A stretch of DNA of 64,000 bases from Luteimonas kalidii (GTDB taxonomy: Bacteria > Pseudomonadota > Gammaproteobacteria > Xanthomonadales > Xanthomonadaceae): positions 374,492 through 438,491 of the forward strand of contig NZ_JARXRO010000014.1 of NCBI RefSeq assembly GCF_029887935.1. The letters run 5' to 3'. This document shows positions 24,304 to 36,852 of the stretch, piece after piece. The position numbers and the translations under genes were made by a program. A model generated the notes under the pieces. The model made no database searches, was not told the DNA's origin, and saw only the letters and a program-made list of their open reading frames with translations. Numbering within the stretch: the stretch's first letter is position 1; every line of letters starts with the position of its first letter.

Positions 24304-25179
24304 TCAGGCGTCGCCGAGCCGCTCCCGCAGGTCGCCGCGATAGCGGCGGCTGGCCGGCAGCACGGTGCCGTCGTGCAGGTGCACCCGTGCATCACCGGTG
24401 TCGAGCGGTTCGATCGAGGCCAGGCGGTCGAGGTTGACGATGTAGCTGCGATGGATGCGCAGGAACCGGCCGGGGTCGAGGCGGGTCTCGATCCCGGAGA
24501 TCGTGCTGCGCAGCGGATAGTCGTGGCCACGCACGCGCAGGTTGACGTAGTTGCCCGCGGCCTGCAGCCATTCGATGTCGTTGGCCGCGACCAGGAACTC
24601 GCGCCCGAGCTTGCGCACCAGGAAGCGGTCCGGGCGCTCGGCCGCGTCCGCCGGCGGCGCGTCGTCGGGCGTGGCCAGGAAGCTCGCCTCGCCCTGCAGC
24701 CGCCGCAGCAGCAGCCGGTAGACCTCGACGATCACCACGATCGACGCGTAGGAGCGCACGTCCTTCAGGTATTCGTACAGCAGTTCACGCGGCCACGGCC
24801 CGAACCCGTAATCCATCCCCTGCCAGCGGTAGGCCAGCACGCGCAGGCCGATCATCCCGGCCACGTGGACGATGCACACCGCCGCGCTGGCCGCCAGGTG
24901 CAGCGGCAGCCGTCGGCGCCAGTTGTCCCAGTGGGTCGGCCATCTGCGGGTGAGCCAGGCGATCGCCGGGATCAGCACCGCCCACACCAGCGCGCTGCTG
25001 GTCTCCCAGACTGCCGGTTCCCAGGGCGCCACCGCGGTGGGTCCACCCCGGTTGAGCTCGATCCAGGTGGTGAGACTGTTGCCCACGACGTTCGAGAGCA
25101 GCAGGGCCCCCACGAACCCGGCCTCGGCCCAGTGCCGCCACGGCCGGTAGCGTTCATAGGCGGTGGGGGCGGAGGACAT
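24304..25179 (-). CDS. rpfD: Membrane-bound LytTR transcriptional regulator (RpfD-like)
   Basis: This 291-aa protein has about four N-terminal transmembrane helices (residues 20-165) and a C-terminal LytTR DNA-binding domain. The domain (about 186-288) includes the typical FLRIHRSYIVNLDRL segment and the ending GTVLPASRRYRGDLRERL. RpfD of Xanthomonas is a LytTR-type protein of the same region, so the name is proposed on domain type and synteny. A membrane-anchored DNA-binding domain suggests direct sensing at the membrane; no partner kinase is adjacent. It is convergent with the GGDEF gene. Confidence 0.8.
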   Translation of the reverse strand: MSSAPTAYERYRPWRHWAEAGFVGALLLSNVVGNSLTTWIELNRGGPTAVAPWEPAVWETSSALVWAVLIPAIAWLTRRWPTHWDNWRRRLPLHLAASAAVCIVHVAGMIGLRVLAYRWQGMDYGFGPWPRELLYEYLKDVRSYASIVVIVEVYRLLLRRLQGEASFLATPDDAPPADAAERPDRFLVRKLGREFLVAANDIEWLQAAGNYVNLRVRGHDYPLRSTISGIETRLDPGRFLRIHRSYIVNLDRLASIEPLDTGDARVHLHDGTVLPASRRYRGDLRERLGDA

Positions 25180-25329
25180 CGCGGCATTCTAGCGGCCGCG
25201 CCGCCACCAGCCGTCCCCGCTTGGCCGCGGCCCGTCCCCGGGTACCGGCGATCCGCCCCCTGGCGCTGGTCTCGCAGCGCGCGTGCCCCGCATGCTCGCC
25301 GCCACCGTCCACGCCTGGAGTGAGTTCCG

Positions 25330-26532
25330 ATGCAGCGCCGCCACGACCTCGACTGGGTCCGCACCTGCGCTTTCGCCCTGCTGGTCCTGTACCACGTCGG
25401 GATGTACTACGTGACCTGGGAATGGCACGTCGACAGCCCCCACGCCAGCACCGCGCTCGAGCCGTTCATGATGCTCAGCTCGCCCTGGCGGCTGGGCCTG
25501 CTGTTCCTGGTGTCAGGGGTGGCGACCGCGTTCCTGCTTGGCAAGGCGCGCGCGACCGCGGCCCGCGAGGACGGACGCGTGCGCTTCCTCGGGCCACGCT
25601 CGTGGCGGCTGCTGGTGCCGTTGGCGTTCGGGATGCTGGTGATCGTGCCGCCGCAGTCGTATTTCGAGGTGGTCGACAAGCTGCCGGGCGGCTACCACGA
25701 CGGCTACCTCGCGTTCTGGGGCCGCTACCTGGCCGCCGACGACAGCTTCTGCCGCGGCGACGACTGCCTGGTCCTGCCGACCTGGAACCATCTGTGGTTC
25801 GTCGCCTACCTGTGGGTCTACACGGTCGCGCTGTGGGGCCTGGCGCGCTTCGCGCCACGGATGCTGGAACGCGCGGGTGGGTGGCTGGCCGGGCGGCTGA
25901 CGTCCCGGGCTGGTGTGCTGCTGTGGCCGATCGTCTATTTCGCCCTCGCACGCGTCGCCCTGATCGGCGTCTTCGACTCGACCCATGCCCTGGTCGACGA
26001 CTGGTACAACCACGTCCAGTACTTCGCCCTGTTCCTCCTCGGCTTCGCGATCGCGCGCGCCGACGGGGTGTGGGAGGCGATGGTGCGCCAGCGCCGCCTG
26101 GCGCTCGCGCTGTGGCTGACGAGCTGGCTGGCGGTGGTCGCCTACTTCCACCACTTCAGCCAGATCGAGCCACCGCATGCCCTGCGCCTGGCGATGCGCG
26201 CGGCCTGGGGCATGAACCAGTGGTGCGCGATCGTCGCCATCCTCGGCTTCGCCCGCCACTGGTCCCCCGGCGACAGTCCCGTCCTGCGCTACCTGTCGCA
26301 GGCGATCTTCCCGGTCTACATCCTCCACCAGACGGTGATCATCCTGCTGGCGGTGGGGATGCGCCCGCTGGCGCTGCCGCCCCTGCTGGAGGGACCGCTG
26401 CTGGTGGCCGCGACGTTCGCGCTGTGCTTCGCGGGCTACGAGCTGCTGCGCCGCATCCCGCTGGCGCGGCCGCTGTTCGGACTCGCCAGCCAACGCCGCG
26501 TGCCGACGCCCGCTCCGGCGCCTGCCGCATGA
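25330..26532 (+). CDS. Acyltransferase family 3 integral membrane protein
   Basis: The 400-aa, roughly ten-helix membrane protein has the acyltransferase-3 pattern: N-terminal DWVRTCAFALLVLYHVGMYY with the conserved His in the first helix, then FLVSGVATAFLLG. These enzymes O-acylate carbohydrates of polysaccharide, lipid or glucan at the inner membrane. The acceptor cannot be predicted. The ATG was chosen because it begins directly before the first helix. The gene is divergent from the LytTR regulator and convergent with recJ, whose stop lies four bases away. Confidence 0.85.
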   Translation: MQRRHDLDWVRTCAFALLVLYHVGMYYVTWEWHVDSPHASTALEPFMMLSSPWRLGLLFLVSGVATAFLLGKARATAAREDGRVRFLGPRSWRLLVPLAFGMLVIVPPQSYFEVVDKLPGGYHDGYLAFWGRYLAADDSFCRGDDCLVLPTWNHLWFVAYLWVYTVALWGLARFAPRMLERAGGWLAGRLTSRAGVLLWPIVYFALARVALIGVFDSTHALVDDWYNHVQYFALFLLGFAIARADGVWEAMVRQRRLALALWLTSWLAVVAYFHHFSQIEPPHALRLAMRAAWGMNQWCAIVAILGFARHWSPGDSPVLRYLSQAIFPVYILHQTVIILLAVGMRPLALPPLLEGPLLVAATFALCFAGYELLRRIPLARPLFGLASQRRVPTPAPAPAA

Positions 26533-26536
26533 GCCT

Positions 26537-28276
26537 TCAGGCGGCGGCGAGGTGCTCGACGATCAGCTGCACCGCCTGCGGGCCGCGGTAGTCGTCGGCC
26601 GCCAGCCGGAAGCACAGGTGGCAGCGCGGCGCAGGCCGTTCGCCGGTCCAGCCGCCGAAGTGGATGGCGTTGAGCGGGGCAGGAACGCCGCCGATGCGCA
26701 GCGACAGGCGCAGGTGGCGTTCGCCCACCACCCGCCAGTCGGCGACTTCGAACACATCGTCGAACAGCGGCTCGGCGAAGCCCTGGCCCCAGGGACCGCC
26801 GTCGCGCAGCGCGTCGGCGTGGCGGCGGTCGAATTCGTGCGGCGACAGTGCGCCGTCGCTCACGATCTCCGCCGCGAGCAGGGCCGGATCCAGCATCCGG
26901 CGCACCGCCTCGGCGAACGCGCGCTCGAACGCGGGCAGGTGCGCGCGCGGCAGGCTCAGCCCCGCGGCCATGGCGTGGCCGCCGAAGCGGTCGACCAGCC
27001 CCGGTTGCGCGCTGTCCACCGCGGCCAGGACGTCGCGGATGTGCAGGCCGGGGATCGATCGGGCCGAACCGCGCAGCGACGTGCCGCCGGGTTCGGACGG
27101 TGCGAAGGCGACCACCGGACGGTGCAGCCGTTCCTTCATCTTCGACGCGACCAGGCCGACCACGCCGGCGTGCCAGTCGGGGTGGAACAGGCACACGGCC
27201 GCGTCTCCAGCGTCTGCGGCGTCAGCGTCCAGCGCCGCGAACGCGGCCTCGGCATCGGCGAGCATGGCCTGCTGCACGCCGCGGCGCTCGGCATTGATCG
27301 CGTGCAGGCGTTCGGCCAGCGGGCGCGCGGTGGCCGGGTCGTCGCTGAGCAGGCACTCGATGCCCAGCGACATGTCCTCCAGGCGCCCGGCGGCGTTCAA
27401 CCGCGGCGCGACCGCGAACGCGACGTCGGCCGCAGTCAGGCACGCGGCGTCGCGCCCGGCCACGTCCACCAGCGCCTGCAGCCCGGCGCAACCGCGCCCG
27501 GCGCGCAGCCGGCGCAGCCCGGCGGCGACCAGCGCACGGTTGTTGGCGTCCAGCGGAACCAGGTCGGCCACGGTACCGACCGCGACCAGGTCGAGCAGGC
27601 TCGAGAGGTCCGGCGCAGATGCATCGGCAAACGCGCCCTCGCGTCGCAGCCGCGCACGCAGCGCGAGCAACACGTAGAAGATCACGCCCACGCCGGCCAG
27701 GCACTTGCTGGGAAACGCGTCGCCGGCCAGGTTGGGATTGACGATGGCGTCCGCCGGCGGCAACGCGGGTCCGGGCAGGTGGTGATCGGTGACCAGCACG
27801 CGCCAGCCGCGCGCCTTCGCCGCGGCGACGCCGGCGTGGCAGGCGATGCCGTGGTCGACGGTGACCAGCAGCGGCGGCGCGCCCGGCGCCTCCGGCAGCC
27901 GTGCGGAAAGTTCGTCCACCAGTGCCGGCGACAACCCGTAGCCGTGCACCTGCCGGTTCGGCACCGCATGCAGCACGCCGTGCGCACCGAGCATCCGCAG
28001 CCCGCGCACCGCGACCGCGCAGGCGGTGGCGCCATCGGCATCGAAGTCGCCCACCACCAGGATCCGCGTCCCGCGCGCGATCGCGTCGGCCAGCAGGTCG
28101 ACCGCGGCGTCGAGCCCGGCCAGCGTGTCGGGCAGCAGCAGCTGCGACAGGCGCGGCTGCGCCAGCGCGGGATCGGCGATGCCGCGGGCCGCGTACACGC
28201 GGCGCAGCAGCGGCGGCATCTCGTCCGGCCAGGCGCCCGACACCTCGCCCGCCCGGCGGCGGATGCGCAGGGTCAT
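26537..28276 (-). CDS. recJ: Single-stranded-DNA-specific exonuclease RecJ
   Basis: This 579-aa 5'-3' ssDNA exonuclease acts in recombination and mismatch repair. DHH-family metal motifs are visible: VVGDFDADGATAC (about 74-86), VTVDHG and VTDHHLP, followed by a DHHA1-type region (LFHPDWHAGVVGLVASKMKERLHRPV). ATG 28276 overlaps the stop of the upstream rpfE-like gene by ATGA, so the two are translationally coupled. Confidence 0.95.
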   Translation of the reverse strand: MTLRIRRRAGEVSGAWPDEMPPLLRRVYAARGIADPALAQPRLSQLLLPDTLAGLDAAVDLLADAIARGTRILVVGDFDADGATACAVAVRGLRMLGAHGVLHAVPNRQVHGYGLSPALVDELSARLPEAPGAPPLLVTVDHGIACHAGVAAAKARGWRVLVTDHHLPGPALPPADAIVNPNLAGDAFPSKCLAGVGVIFYVLLALRARLRREGAFADASAPDLSSLLDLVAVGTVADLVPLDANNRALVAAGLRRLRAGRGCAGLQALVDVAGRDAACLTAADVAFAVAPRLNAAGRLEDMSLGIECLLSDDPATARPLAERLHAINAERRGVQQAMLADAEAAFAALDADAADAGDAAVCLFHPDWHAGVVGLVASKMKERLHRPVVAFAPSEPGGTSLRGSARSIPGLHIRDVLAAVDSAQPGLVDRFGGHAMAAGLSLPRAHLPAFERAFAEAVRRMLDPALLAAEIVSDGALSPHEFDRRHADALRDGGPWGQGFAEPLFDDVFEVADWRVVGERHLRLSLRIGGVPAPLNAIHFGGWTGERPAPRCHLCFRLAADDYRGPQAVQLIVEHLAAA

Positions 28277-29220
28277 GCCGCGACGAGACGCGCGGCAGGC
28301 CGCCGCCAGAAGCGCCACCGCTGGCCGCGCGCCAGGGTGACCACGGTGCCGTCGGCGCTGTCCAGGTGCAGCGCGTGCAGGTCGCGTGCGCGCAGCGCGT
28401 CGAGCGCCGGCCGCAGCCAGTCGCGCTCCAGGACGTGCGCATCGCGCATCGCCACCAGGTCGAACAGCCAGCCGCCCTCGCCCGTTTCGAAGCACGCCGG
28501 CAGCGGGCGCGCGACGCCGGCCAGCGAGGCCAGCCCGCCCGCCACCTCGTCGTCGCTGCACACCTGCGCGTGATCCGGGCGGACATGGTCGGGCAGCACG
28601 CCCCCACCCCAGAACCACAGCGAATTGATCGCCGGCCGCCCGGACTCCAGACGTTGCGCGTTCCACGGATGGTTGTGCAGCACCACCTGCGCTTCGCTCA
28701 GCAGGCCGCGCCAGCGCCGGCCCTCCGGACCCTGCGCCAGGTGTTCGAACAGGTCGGCGCCGAGCGCGTCGTCCGGCTCGGTGAATTGCGGCAGGGTCGA
28801 CGACGGCGGCAGCCGCAGGTACCAGCGGCCCGGCACCGGTGCGTCGATCGGCATGCCGGCGTCGCCGAACAGCGGTTTGAGCGCAGGCAGGAGCTGCGCG
28901 GCGTCGCGGGCGTCCAGCCCGAGCGTCTCGCCCACGCCCAGCAGGCGTGCTCCATTGATGTCGGGCTGCACCCGGCAGGGATCGGCGCGCAGCCAGGCCG
29001 CGCCCGCGGCATCGCCGGCGTCGCGCTGGCGCGTGAGCGCCGCGACCGGCCAGTGCTGCGGCACCGGATGCAGGTGCCGCAGCAGCTGTGCGCGGCGACC
29101 CTCGCCGAGCCCGCGGCGCACGTCCGCGCGGCCCAGTGCAATGGCCACGGCTGCCGACGGCGCGGCGGAACCGAGGCGTCGCGCGGCAGGCAGCAGCAGG
29201 GTCGCGACGCCGGCCGTCAT
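28273..29220 (-). CDS. rpfE: RpfE-like regulatory protein (phosphoglycerate-mutase-like)
   Basis: The 315-aa product resembles the protein encoded next to recJ in Xanthomonas rpf clusters (RpfE), often annotated as a cofactor-independent phosphoglycerate-mutase-like protein. Segments such as SEAQVVLHNHPWNAQR, NSLWFWGGGVLPDHV and HALHLDSADG support that. The metal-binding array of true mutases is not evident, so enzyme activity is doubtful. In Xanthomonas rpfE mutation alters extracellular enzymes and polysaccharide. It lies between greA and recJ, overlapping recJ by ATGA. Confidence 0.75.
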   Translation of the reverse strand: MTAGVATLLLPAARRLGSAAPSAAVAIALGRADVRRGLGEGRRAQLLRHLHPVPQHWPVAALTRQRDAGDAAGAAWLRADPCRVQPDINGARLLGVGETLGLDARDAAQLLPALKPLFGDAGMPIDAPVPGRWYLRLPPSSTLPQFTEPDDALGADLFEHLAQGPEGRRWRGLLSEAQVVLHNHPWNAQRLESGRPAINSLWFWGGGVLPDHVRPDHAQVCSDDEVAGGLASLAGVARPLPACFETGEGGWLFDLVAMRDAHVLERDWLRPALDALRARDLHALHLDSADGTVVTLARGQRWRFWRRPAARLVAA

Positions 29221-29225
29221 GCGGC

Positions 29226-29702
29226 TCAGCCGCCGTAGCTCACGTCGACGATCTCGAACTCGCGGGCGCCGGCGGGGGCTTCGATCGTGACGCTGTCGCC
29301 TTCGTGCTTGCCGATCAGCGCGCGCGCCACCGGCGAGGAAATCGCGATCAGCCCGAGCTTGATGTCGGCCTCCAGGTCGCCGACGATCTGGTAGCGCTTC
29401 TCTTCGTCGGTCTCGACGTCGGCAATGGTGACGGTCGCACCGAACACCACCTTGTCGCCGGCATCGAGCCTGGCGACATCGATGACGTCGGCGTGGGAAA
29501 GCTCGCCTTCGAGCTGCTTGATCCGGCCCTCGATGAAGCCCTGCTGCTCGCGCGCGGCGTGGTACTCGGCGTTCTCCTTGAGGTCGCCGTGTGCGCGCGC
29601 TTCGGCGATCGCGTTGATCACCGCCGGGCGCTTGACCGACTTCAGCTCTTCGAGTTCGGCGCGCAGGCGTTGCGCGCCAGCCATGGTCATGGGTGGTCTC
29701 AT
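29226..29702 (-). CDS. greA: Transcription elongation factor GreA
   Basis: This 158-aa factor rescues backtracked RNA polymerase by stimulating transcript cleavage. An N-terminal coiled coil ([20 protein letters not shown]...[20 protein letters not shown]) carries the acidic tip, followed by the C-terminal globular domain ([29 protein letters not shown]). I chose ATG 29702, with GAGGAG 7-8 bases upstream; Met codons at 29690 and 29684 are alternatives. carB ends 11 bases upstream, so carA-carB-greA-rpfE-recJ may be one transcription unit. Confidence 0.96.
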   Translation of the reverse strand: MRPPMTMAGAQRLRAELEELKSVKRPAVINAIAEARAHGDLKENAEYHAAREQQGFIEGRIKQLEGELSHADVIDVARLDAGDKVVFGATVTIADVETDEEKRYQIVGDLEADIKLGLIAISSPVARALIGKHEGDSVTIEAPAGAREFEIVDVSYGG

Positions 29703-29713
29703 CTGACGTCTCC

Positions 29714-32964
<3,251 letters not shown>

Positions 32965-32965
<1 letters not shown>

Positions 32966-34101
32966 CAATGCTTCCCGGCGTGCTGGTTCGACATGGACGC
33001 CACGAAGCGGTCGAACAGGGGTGAGACGTCGTGCGGGCCCGGCGAGGCTTCCGGATGGCCCTGGAACGAGAACGCGGGCGCGTCGGTCAGTTCGATGCCC
33101 TGGTTGGTGCCGTCGAACAGCGAGCGGTGGATCACGCGCACGTTGGCCGGCAGGGTGGCCTCGTCGACCGCGAAGCCGTGGTTCTGCGAGGTGATCATCA
33201 CCCGTCCGCTGTCGAGGTCCTGCACCGGGTGGTTGGCGCCGTGGTGGCCGTTGGCCATCTTCACCGTCTTCGCGCCGGCGGCCAGCGCCAGCAGCTGGTG
33301 GCCCAGGCAGATGCCGAACAGCGGCACTTTCGCATCGATGAATTCGCGGATCGCGGAGATCGCGTAATCGCACGGCTCCGGATCGCCCGGGCCGTTGGAC
33401 AGGAACACGCCGTCGGGCTGCATCGCCAGCACCTCGGCCGCGGGCGTGCGCGCCGGCACCACGGTCAGCGCGCAGCCGCGCTCGGCCAGCATGCGCAGGA
33501 TGTTGGTCTTCACCCCGTAGTCGTAGGCCACGACCCGGAAGGTCGAGGGCACGCTCTGGAACGCGTTCGCATCCAGATCCAGCGCGCCTTCGGTCCAGGC
33601 GTAGGTCTCGGCGGTGCTGACCACCTTCGCCAGGTCCATGCCCTTGAGGCCGGGGAACTTGCGCGCGGCTTCCAGCGCGCGATCGACGTCGACGTCGCCG
33701 GCCATCAGCGCGCCGTTCTGTGCGCCGCGGTCGCGCAGCAGGCGGGTGAGCTTGCGGGTGTCGATCCCGGCGATCCCGACGATGCCGCGCGCGCGCAGCC
33801 ACTCCGGCAGCGCGACCTGGCTGCGCCAGCTGCTCGGACGGCGCGGTACGTCGCGCACGATCAGCCCGGCCGACCAGACCTTCGCGGCCTCGTCGTCCTG
33901 GTCGGTGCAGCCGGTGTTGCCGACGTGCGGATAGGTCAGCGTCACCAGCTGGCGCGCGTACGAGGGATCTGTGAGCACTTCCTGGTAGCCGGTCATGGCG
34001 GTGTTGAACACCACCTCGCCGACCGACAGTCCGGTCGCGCCCACGGAAACGCCCTCGAATACGGTGCCGTCTTCGAGGACGAGGATTGCGGTTTCGGTCA
34101 C
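32965..34101 (-). CDS. carA: Carbamoyl-phosphate synthase small (glutaminase) subunit
   Basis: This 378-aa subunit hydrolyses glutamine and channels ammonia to CarB. The N-terminal CPSase domain ([21 protein letters not shown]) precedes a class I glutamine amidotransferase domain with nucleophile Cys in [13 protein letters not shown] and the later histidine motif [14 protein letters not shown]. The start is GTG at 34101. Upstream are a TATCAT -10 and a terminator-like hairpin in the leader, suggesting attenuation control. Confidence 0.97.
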
Positions 34102-34124
34102 TGGCTTCGCCTACGTGGGGTTGC

Positions 34125-34145
34125 AAAAAACCACCGAAGCGGCGG
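34125..34145 (-). terminator. Terminator-like hairpin in the carA leader (candidate attenuator)
   Basis: On the minus strand CCGCCG-CTT-CGGTGG forms a 6-bp stem (one G-U pair) directly followed by six T (34130-34125). It lies 24 bases before the carA GTG and about 35 bases downstream of a predicted start site. That is the position of an attenuator rather than of an operon end, although it could also stop read-through from dapB. Confidence 0.65.
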
Positions 34146-34184
34146 AAAACCGGTCCGGAGGCGGGGGGAATCAGGCGAGCGGGA

Positions 34185-34190
34185 ATGATA
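34185..34190 (-). promoter_or_regulatory. Putative -10 element of carAB
   Basis: TATCAT on the minus strand would place the start near 34178, giving a leader of about 77 bases that contains the hairpin at 34125-34145. The -35 region is weak (TTTTCC at 18 bp). Confidence 0.4.
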
Positions 34191-34279
34191 CCGGGGGTCG
34201 CCCCAAAAGGAAAACCCGCTGTACAACCCGGGGATGCAGGACTAAGTTGGCCGAAGGGGACCGCGTGCCCGGGGGGGCC

Positions 34280-34786
34280 ATGAACGACAAGACGGTGTAC
34301 GCCAAGACGCCCGCCGGCCAGCAGGAGATCGGCGAGCGCAAGGCAGGGCTCGACGTCCGTCAGCGGCGCCTGCTGATCCTGGTCGATGGCCAGCGCAGCG
34401 TCGCCGAGCTGCGGGGCGTGTCCGGTTTCCCCGACACGCTGGCCCTGCTCGAGGGCCTGCAGTCCAGGGGGATGGTGGCCTCGGCCGGCGGCGCGAGCGC
34501 CGCGGCGGTGGCGGCGGCAGCTTCCGCGGGGCGCGTCCCCGCCACGGCGGCGGCCACGGCATCTGCGCCGGCGAACGCCGGGGACGTCCGCGAGCGCGGA
34601 CGGCGCGCGGCCCACGCGATCACCGAACTGCTGGGCCCGATGGGCGAGGACTTCGCCATGAAGCTCGAGGGCGTGAAGTCCAGCGAGGCGCTCGAGGAAC
34701 TGCTGGCGCGCTGCCGCCGGATGCTGGGGGAGATGCGCGGCAAGTCGGCGCTGGAGCGGTTCGAGCGGCTGCTCGAGGAAAGCTGA
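34280..34786 (+). CDS. Hypothetical protein, two conserved-looking segments joined by an Ala-rich linker
   Basis: I do not recognise this 168-aa protein. An N-terminal segment (about 1-70, with [20 protein letters not shown]) looks like a small helical or winged-helix-like domain. A low-complexity Ala/Gly stretch (about 71-105) follows, then a charged helical tail ([20 protein letters not shown]...[12 protein letters not shown]). No signal peptide or membrane helix is seen. ATG 34280 has a G-rich Shine-Dalgarno. It lies on the plus strand between carA and dapB, both on the minus strand, ending seven bases before the dapB stop. Confidence 0.6.
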   Translation: MNDKTVYAKTPAGQQEIGERKAGLDVRQRRLLILVDGQRSVAELRGVSGFPDTLALLEGLQSRGMVASAGGASAAAVAAAASAGRVPATAAATASAPANAGDVRERGRRAAHAITELLGPMGEDFAMKLEGVKSSEALEELLARCRRMLGEMRGKSALERFERLLEES

Positions 34787-34793
34787 CGGCGCA

Positions 34794-35507
34794 TCAGCCG
34801 AACAGCAGTTGCCTCAGCCCGTAGCGGCCTGGCGGCCGGCCCGCCAGGCGCGTGGCGGCCAGCAGCGCGCCCTGGGCGAAGATGTCGCGGTTGCCGGCGC
34901 GGTGGACCAGCTCGATGCGCTCGCCGACCGTGGCGAACTGGACCAGGTGCTCGCCGACGATATCGCCCGCGCGCAGGCTGGCGTAGCGGGGCTGCGCCCC
35001 GCCCCGCTGCGCCGACTCGCCCAGCGCCAGCGCGGTGCCCGACGGCGCGTCGCGCTTGTGTACGTGGTGGGATTCGACGATGTCGCAGTCCCAGCCCGGC
35101 AGTGCGGACGCGGCGCGTTCGACCAGTTCGTCCAGCACCGCCACGCCGACGCTGAAGTTGGCCTGCCACAGCACCGGGATCGATGCCGCGGCCGAGTCCA
35201 GCGCTGCGCGCTGCACGTCAAACAGGCCGGTGGTGCCGGACACCAGCGCCGCGCCGCGCCCGCGGCACAGGGCGAGCACCGGGTCGAAGCCCTCGGGCAG
35301 GCTGAAGTCGATCGCCGCATCGAACGCGGGCGTGCCCGCCAGTTCCGACGCGGTGAAATGCGGGATGCCGTCCACCACGCGCTGGCCGACGGTGCGCTGC
35401 ACCGCGGCCACGACGGCGACGTCCTCGCGTCCGGCGGCCAGGCGCAGCAGCGCCCTCCCCATGCGGCCGGAGGCGCCATGAACCAGCAGTCGGACGGGCG
35501 TGGACAT
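34794..35507 (-). CDS. dapB: 4-hydroxy-tetrahydrodipicolinate reductase
   Basis: This 237-aa NAD(P)H-dependent reductase is in the diaminopimelate/lysine pathway. The N-terminal Rossmann motif [12 protein letters not shown], the [12 protein letters not shown] segment and the signature [15 protein letters not shown] with the catalytic His and Lys are present. It is slightly shorter than the E. coli enzyme (273 aa) but complete at both ends. It follows dnaJ downstream by about 60 bases on the same strand. Confidence 0.95.
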   Translation of the reverse strand: MSTPVRLLVHGASGRMGRALLRLAAGREDVAVVAAVQRTVGQRVVDGIPHFTASELAGTPAFDAAIDFSLPEGFDPVLALCRGRGAALVSGTTGLFDVQRAALDSAAASIPVLWQANFSVGVAVLDELVERAASALPGWDCDIVESHHVHKRDAPSGTALALGESAQRGGAQPRYASLRAGDIVGEHLVQFATVGERIELVHRAGNRDIFAQGALLAATRLAGRPPGRYGLRQLLFG

Positions 35508-35569
35508 GGCCGCAGGCTATCCGCGCGCCCGGGTGCCGGGCAAGCCCGGCGCGTCGCCGGGCGCCCGCG

Positions 35570-36703
35570 TCACGACGTCATGCGCTCCCAGAAGCCGCGC
35601 ACGCCGTCGACGAAGGTGCTCGATCTGGGCGAGTGGCGCCGCGCGCCGTCGCCCACGAAGGTGGCGTCGAAGCGGTCCAGCAGGTCGCGTTGCTCCGGCG
35701 TGAGGTTGACGGGTGTTTCCACCACCACCTTGCAATACAGGTCGCCCGGTGCACGGCTGCGCACCGAACGCACGCCCTTGTCGCGCAGGCGGAAGACCCG
35801 GCCGGTCTGGGTTTCGGCCGGGATGCGGATCTCGGCTTCGCCGCCCAGGGTGGGCACGCGCACCACGTCGCCGAGCGCGGCCTGCGAGATCCTGATCGGT
35901 ACCTCGCAATGCAAGTCGTCGCCGTCGCGCTCGAAGATCGGATGCGGCCGCACCCGGACTTCGACGTAGAGGTCGCCATGCGGCGCGCCGGCGGGCCCGG
36001 CCTCGCCCTCGCCCGCCAGGCGGATGCGGTCGCCGCTGTCGACACCGGCCGGCACCTTCACCGACAGGATCTTCTGGTCCTCCACGCGGCCGTTGCCGTG
36101 GCAGGTGCGGCACGGATTGGCGATCGTCTGCCCGCGTCCGTGGCAGTGCGGGCACGGCTGCTGCATCGAGAAGATGCCGCGCTGGAACCGCACCTGGCCG
36201 CGGCCGTGACAGGTCGCGCAGGTCTCGAGCTTGCGGTCTTCCGACCCGGTGCCGTCGCAGTCGCCGCACTCGGCCAGGGTCGGGATCTCGATCCGCTTCT
36301 CCAGCCCCGCCACTGCCTCCTCGAGGTCGAGCTCCATCACGTAGCCGACGTCGGCACCGCGCCGCGGACCGCCGCGCGCGCCGCCACCGCCGAAGATGTT
36401 GCCGAAGATGTCGCCGAAGATGTCGCCCATGTCGGCGCCGCCGAACCCGCCCGGCCCGGCGTTGCCGCCGCCCATGCCGTGCTCGAACGCGGCGTGGCCA
36501 TGCTGGTCGTACATGCGGCGCTTGCCGCCGTCCGACAGGACCTCGTAAGCCTCCTTGCACTCCTTGAAGCGCACCTCGGCCTCGTGGTCGCCGGGGTTGC
36601 GGTCAGGGTGGAACTTCATCGCGCAGCGGCGATAGGCCTTCTTGAGGCCTTCCTCGCTGGCGTCGCGCGCGACGCCGAGGACTTCGTAGTAGTCGCGTTT
36701 CAT
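35570..36703 (-). CDS. dnaJ: Chaperone protein DnaJ
   Basis: This 377-aa Hsp40 stimulates DnaK ATPase and binds unfolded protein. The J domain carries HPD ([11 protein letters not shown]). A Gly/Phe-rich region follows ([18 protein letters not shown]), then four zinc-binding repeats ([32 protein letters not shown]) and the C-terminal substrate domains. It is the last gene of the hrcA-grpE-dnaK-dnaJ set, about 150 bases after dnaK. No heat-shock promoter of its own was found. Confidence 0.98.
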   Translation of the reverse strand: MKRDYYEVLGVARDASEEGLKKAYRRCAMKFHPDRNPGDHEAEVRFKECKEAYEVLSDGGKRRMYDQHGHAAFEHGMGGGNAGPGGFGGADMGDIFGDIFGNIFGGGGARGGPRRGADVGYVMELDLEEAVAGLEKRIEIPTLAECGDCDGTGSEDRKLETCATCHGRGQVRFQRGIFSMQQPCPHCHGRGQTIANPCRTCHGNGRVEDQKILSVKVPAGVDSGDRIRLAGEGEAGPAGAPHGDLYVEVRVRPHPIFERDGDDLHCEVPIRISQAALGDVVRVPTLGGEAEIRIPAETQTGRVFRLRDKGVRSVRSRAPGDLYCKVVVETPVNLTPEQRDLLDRFDATFVGDGARRHSPRSSTFVDGVRGFWERMTS

Positions 36704-36852
36704 GGACAGGGGATTCGGGTTCCGCGGTGATGGGGCGGGACAGACAGGATGCGCACGCGAGGAGGTCGCGACGGAACAGGCGGCGCCGGAACCCCGCCTG
36801 TTCCCGTCCCGGGCGATCCGTCAGCGCAGGCCGACGGCCCGAGTGCGGACCG

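Noticed and set aside
36704-36852. Heat-shock promoter in front of dnaJ
   Set aside because: CCCCATCA is present but no CTTGAA-like -35 lies at a workable distance.
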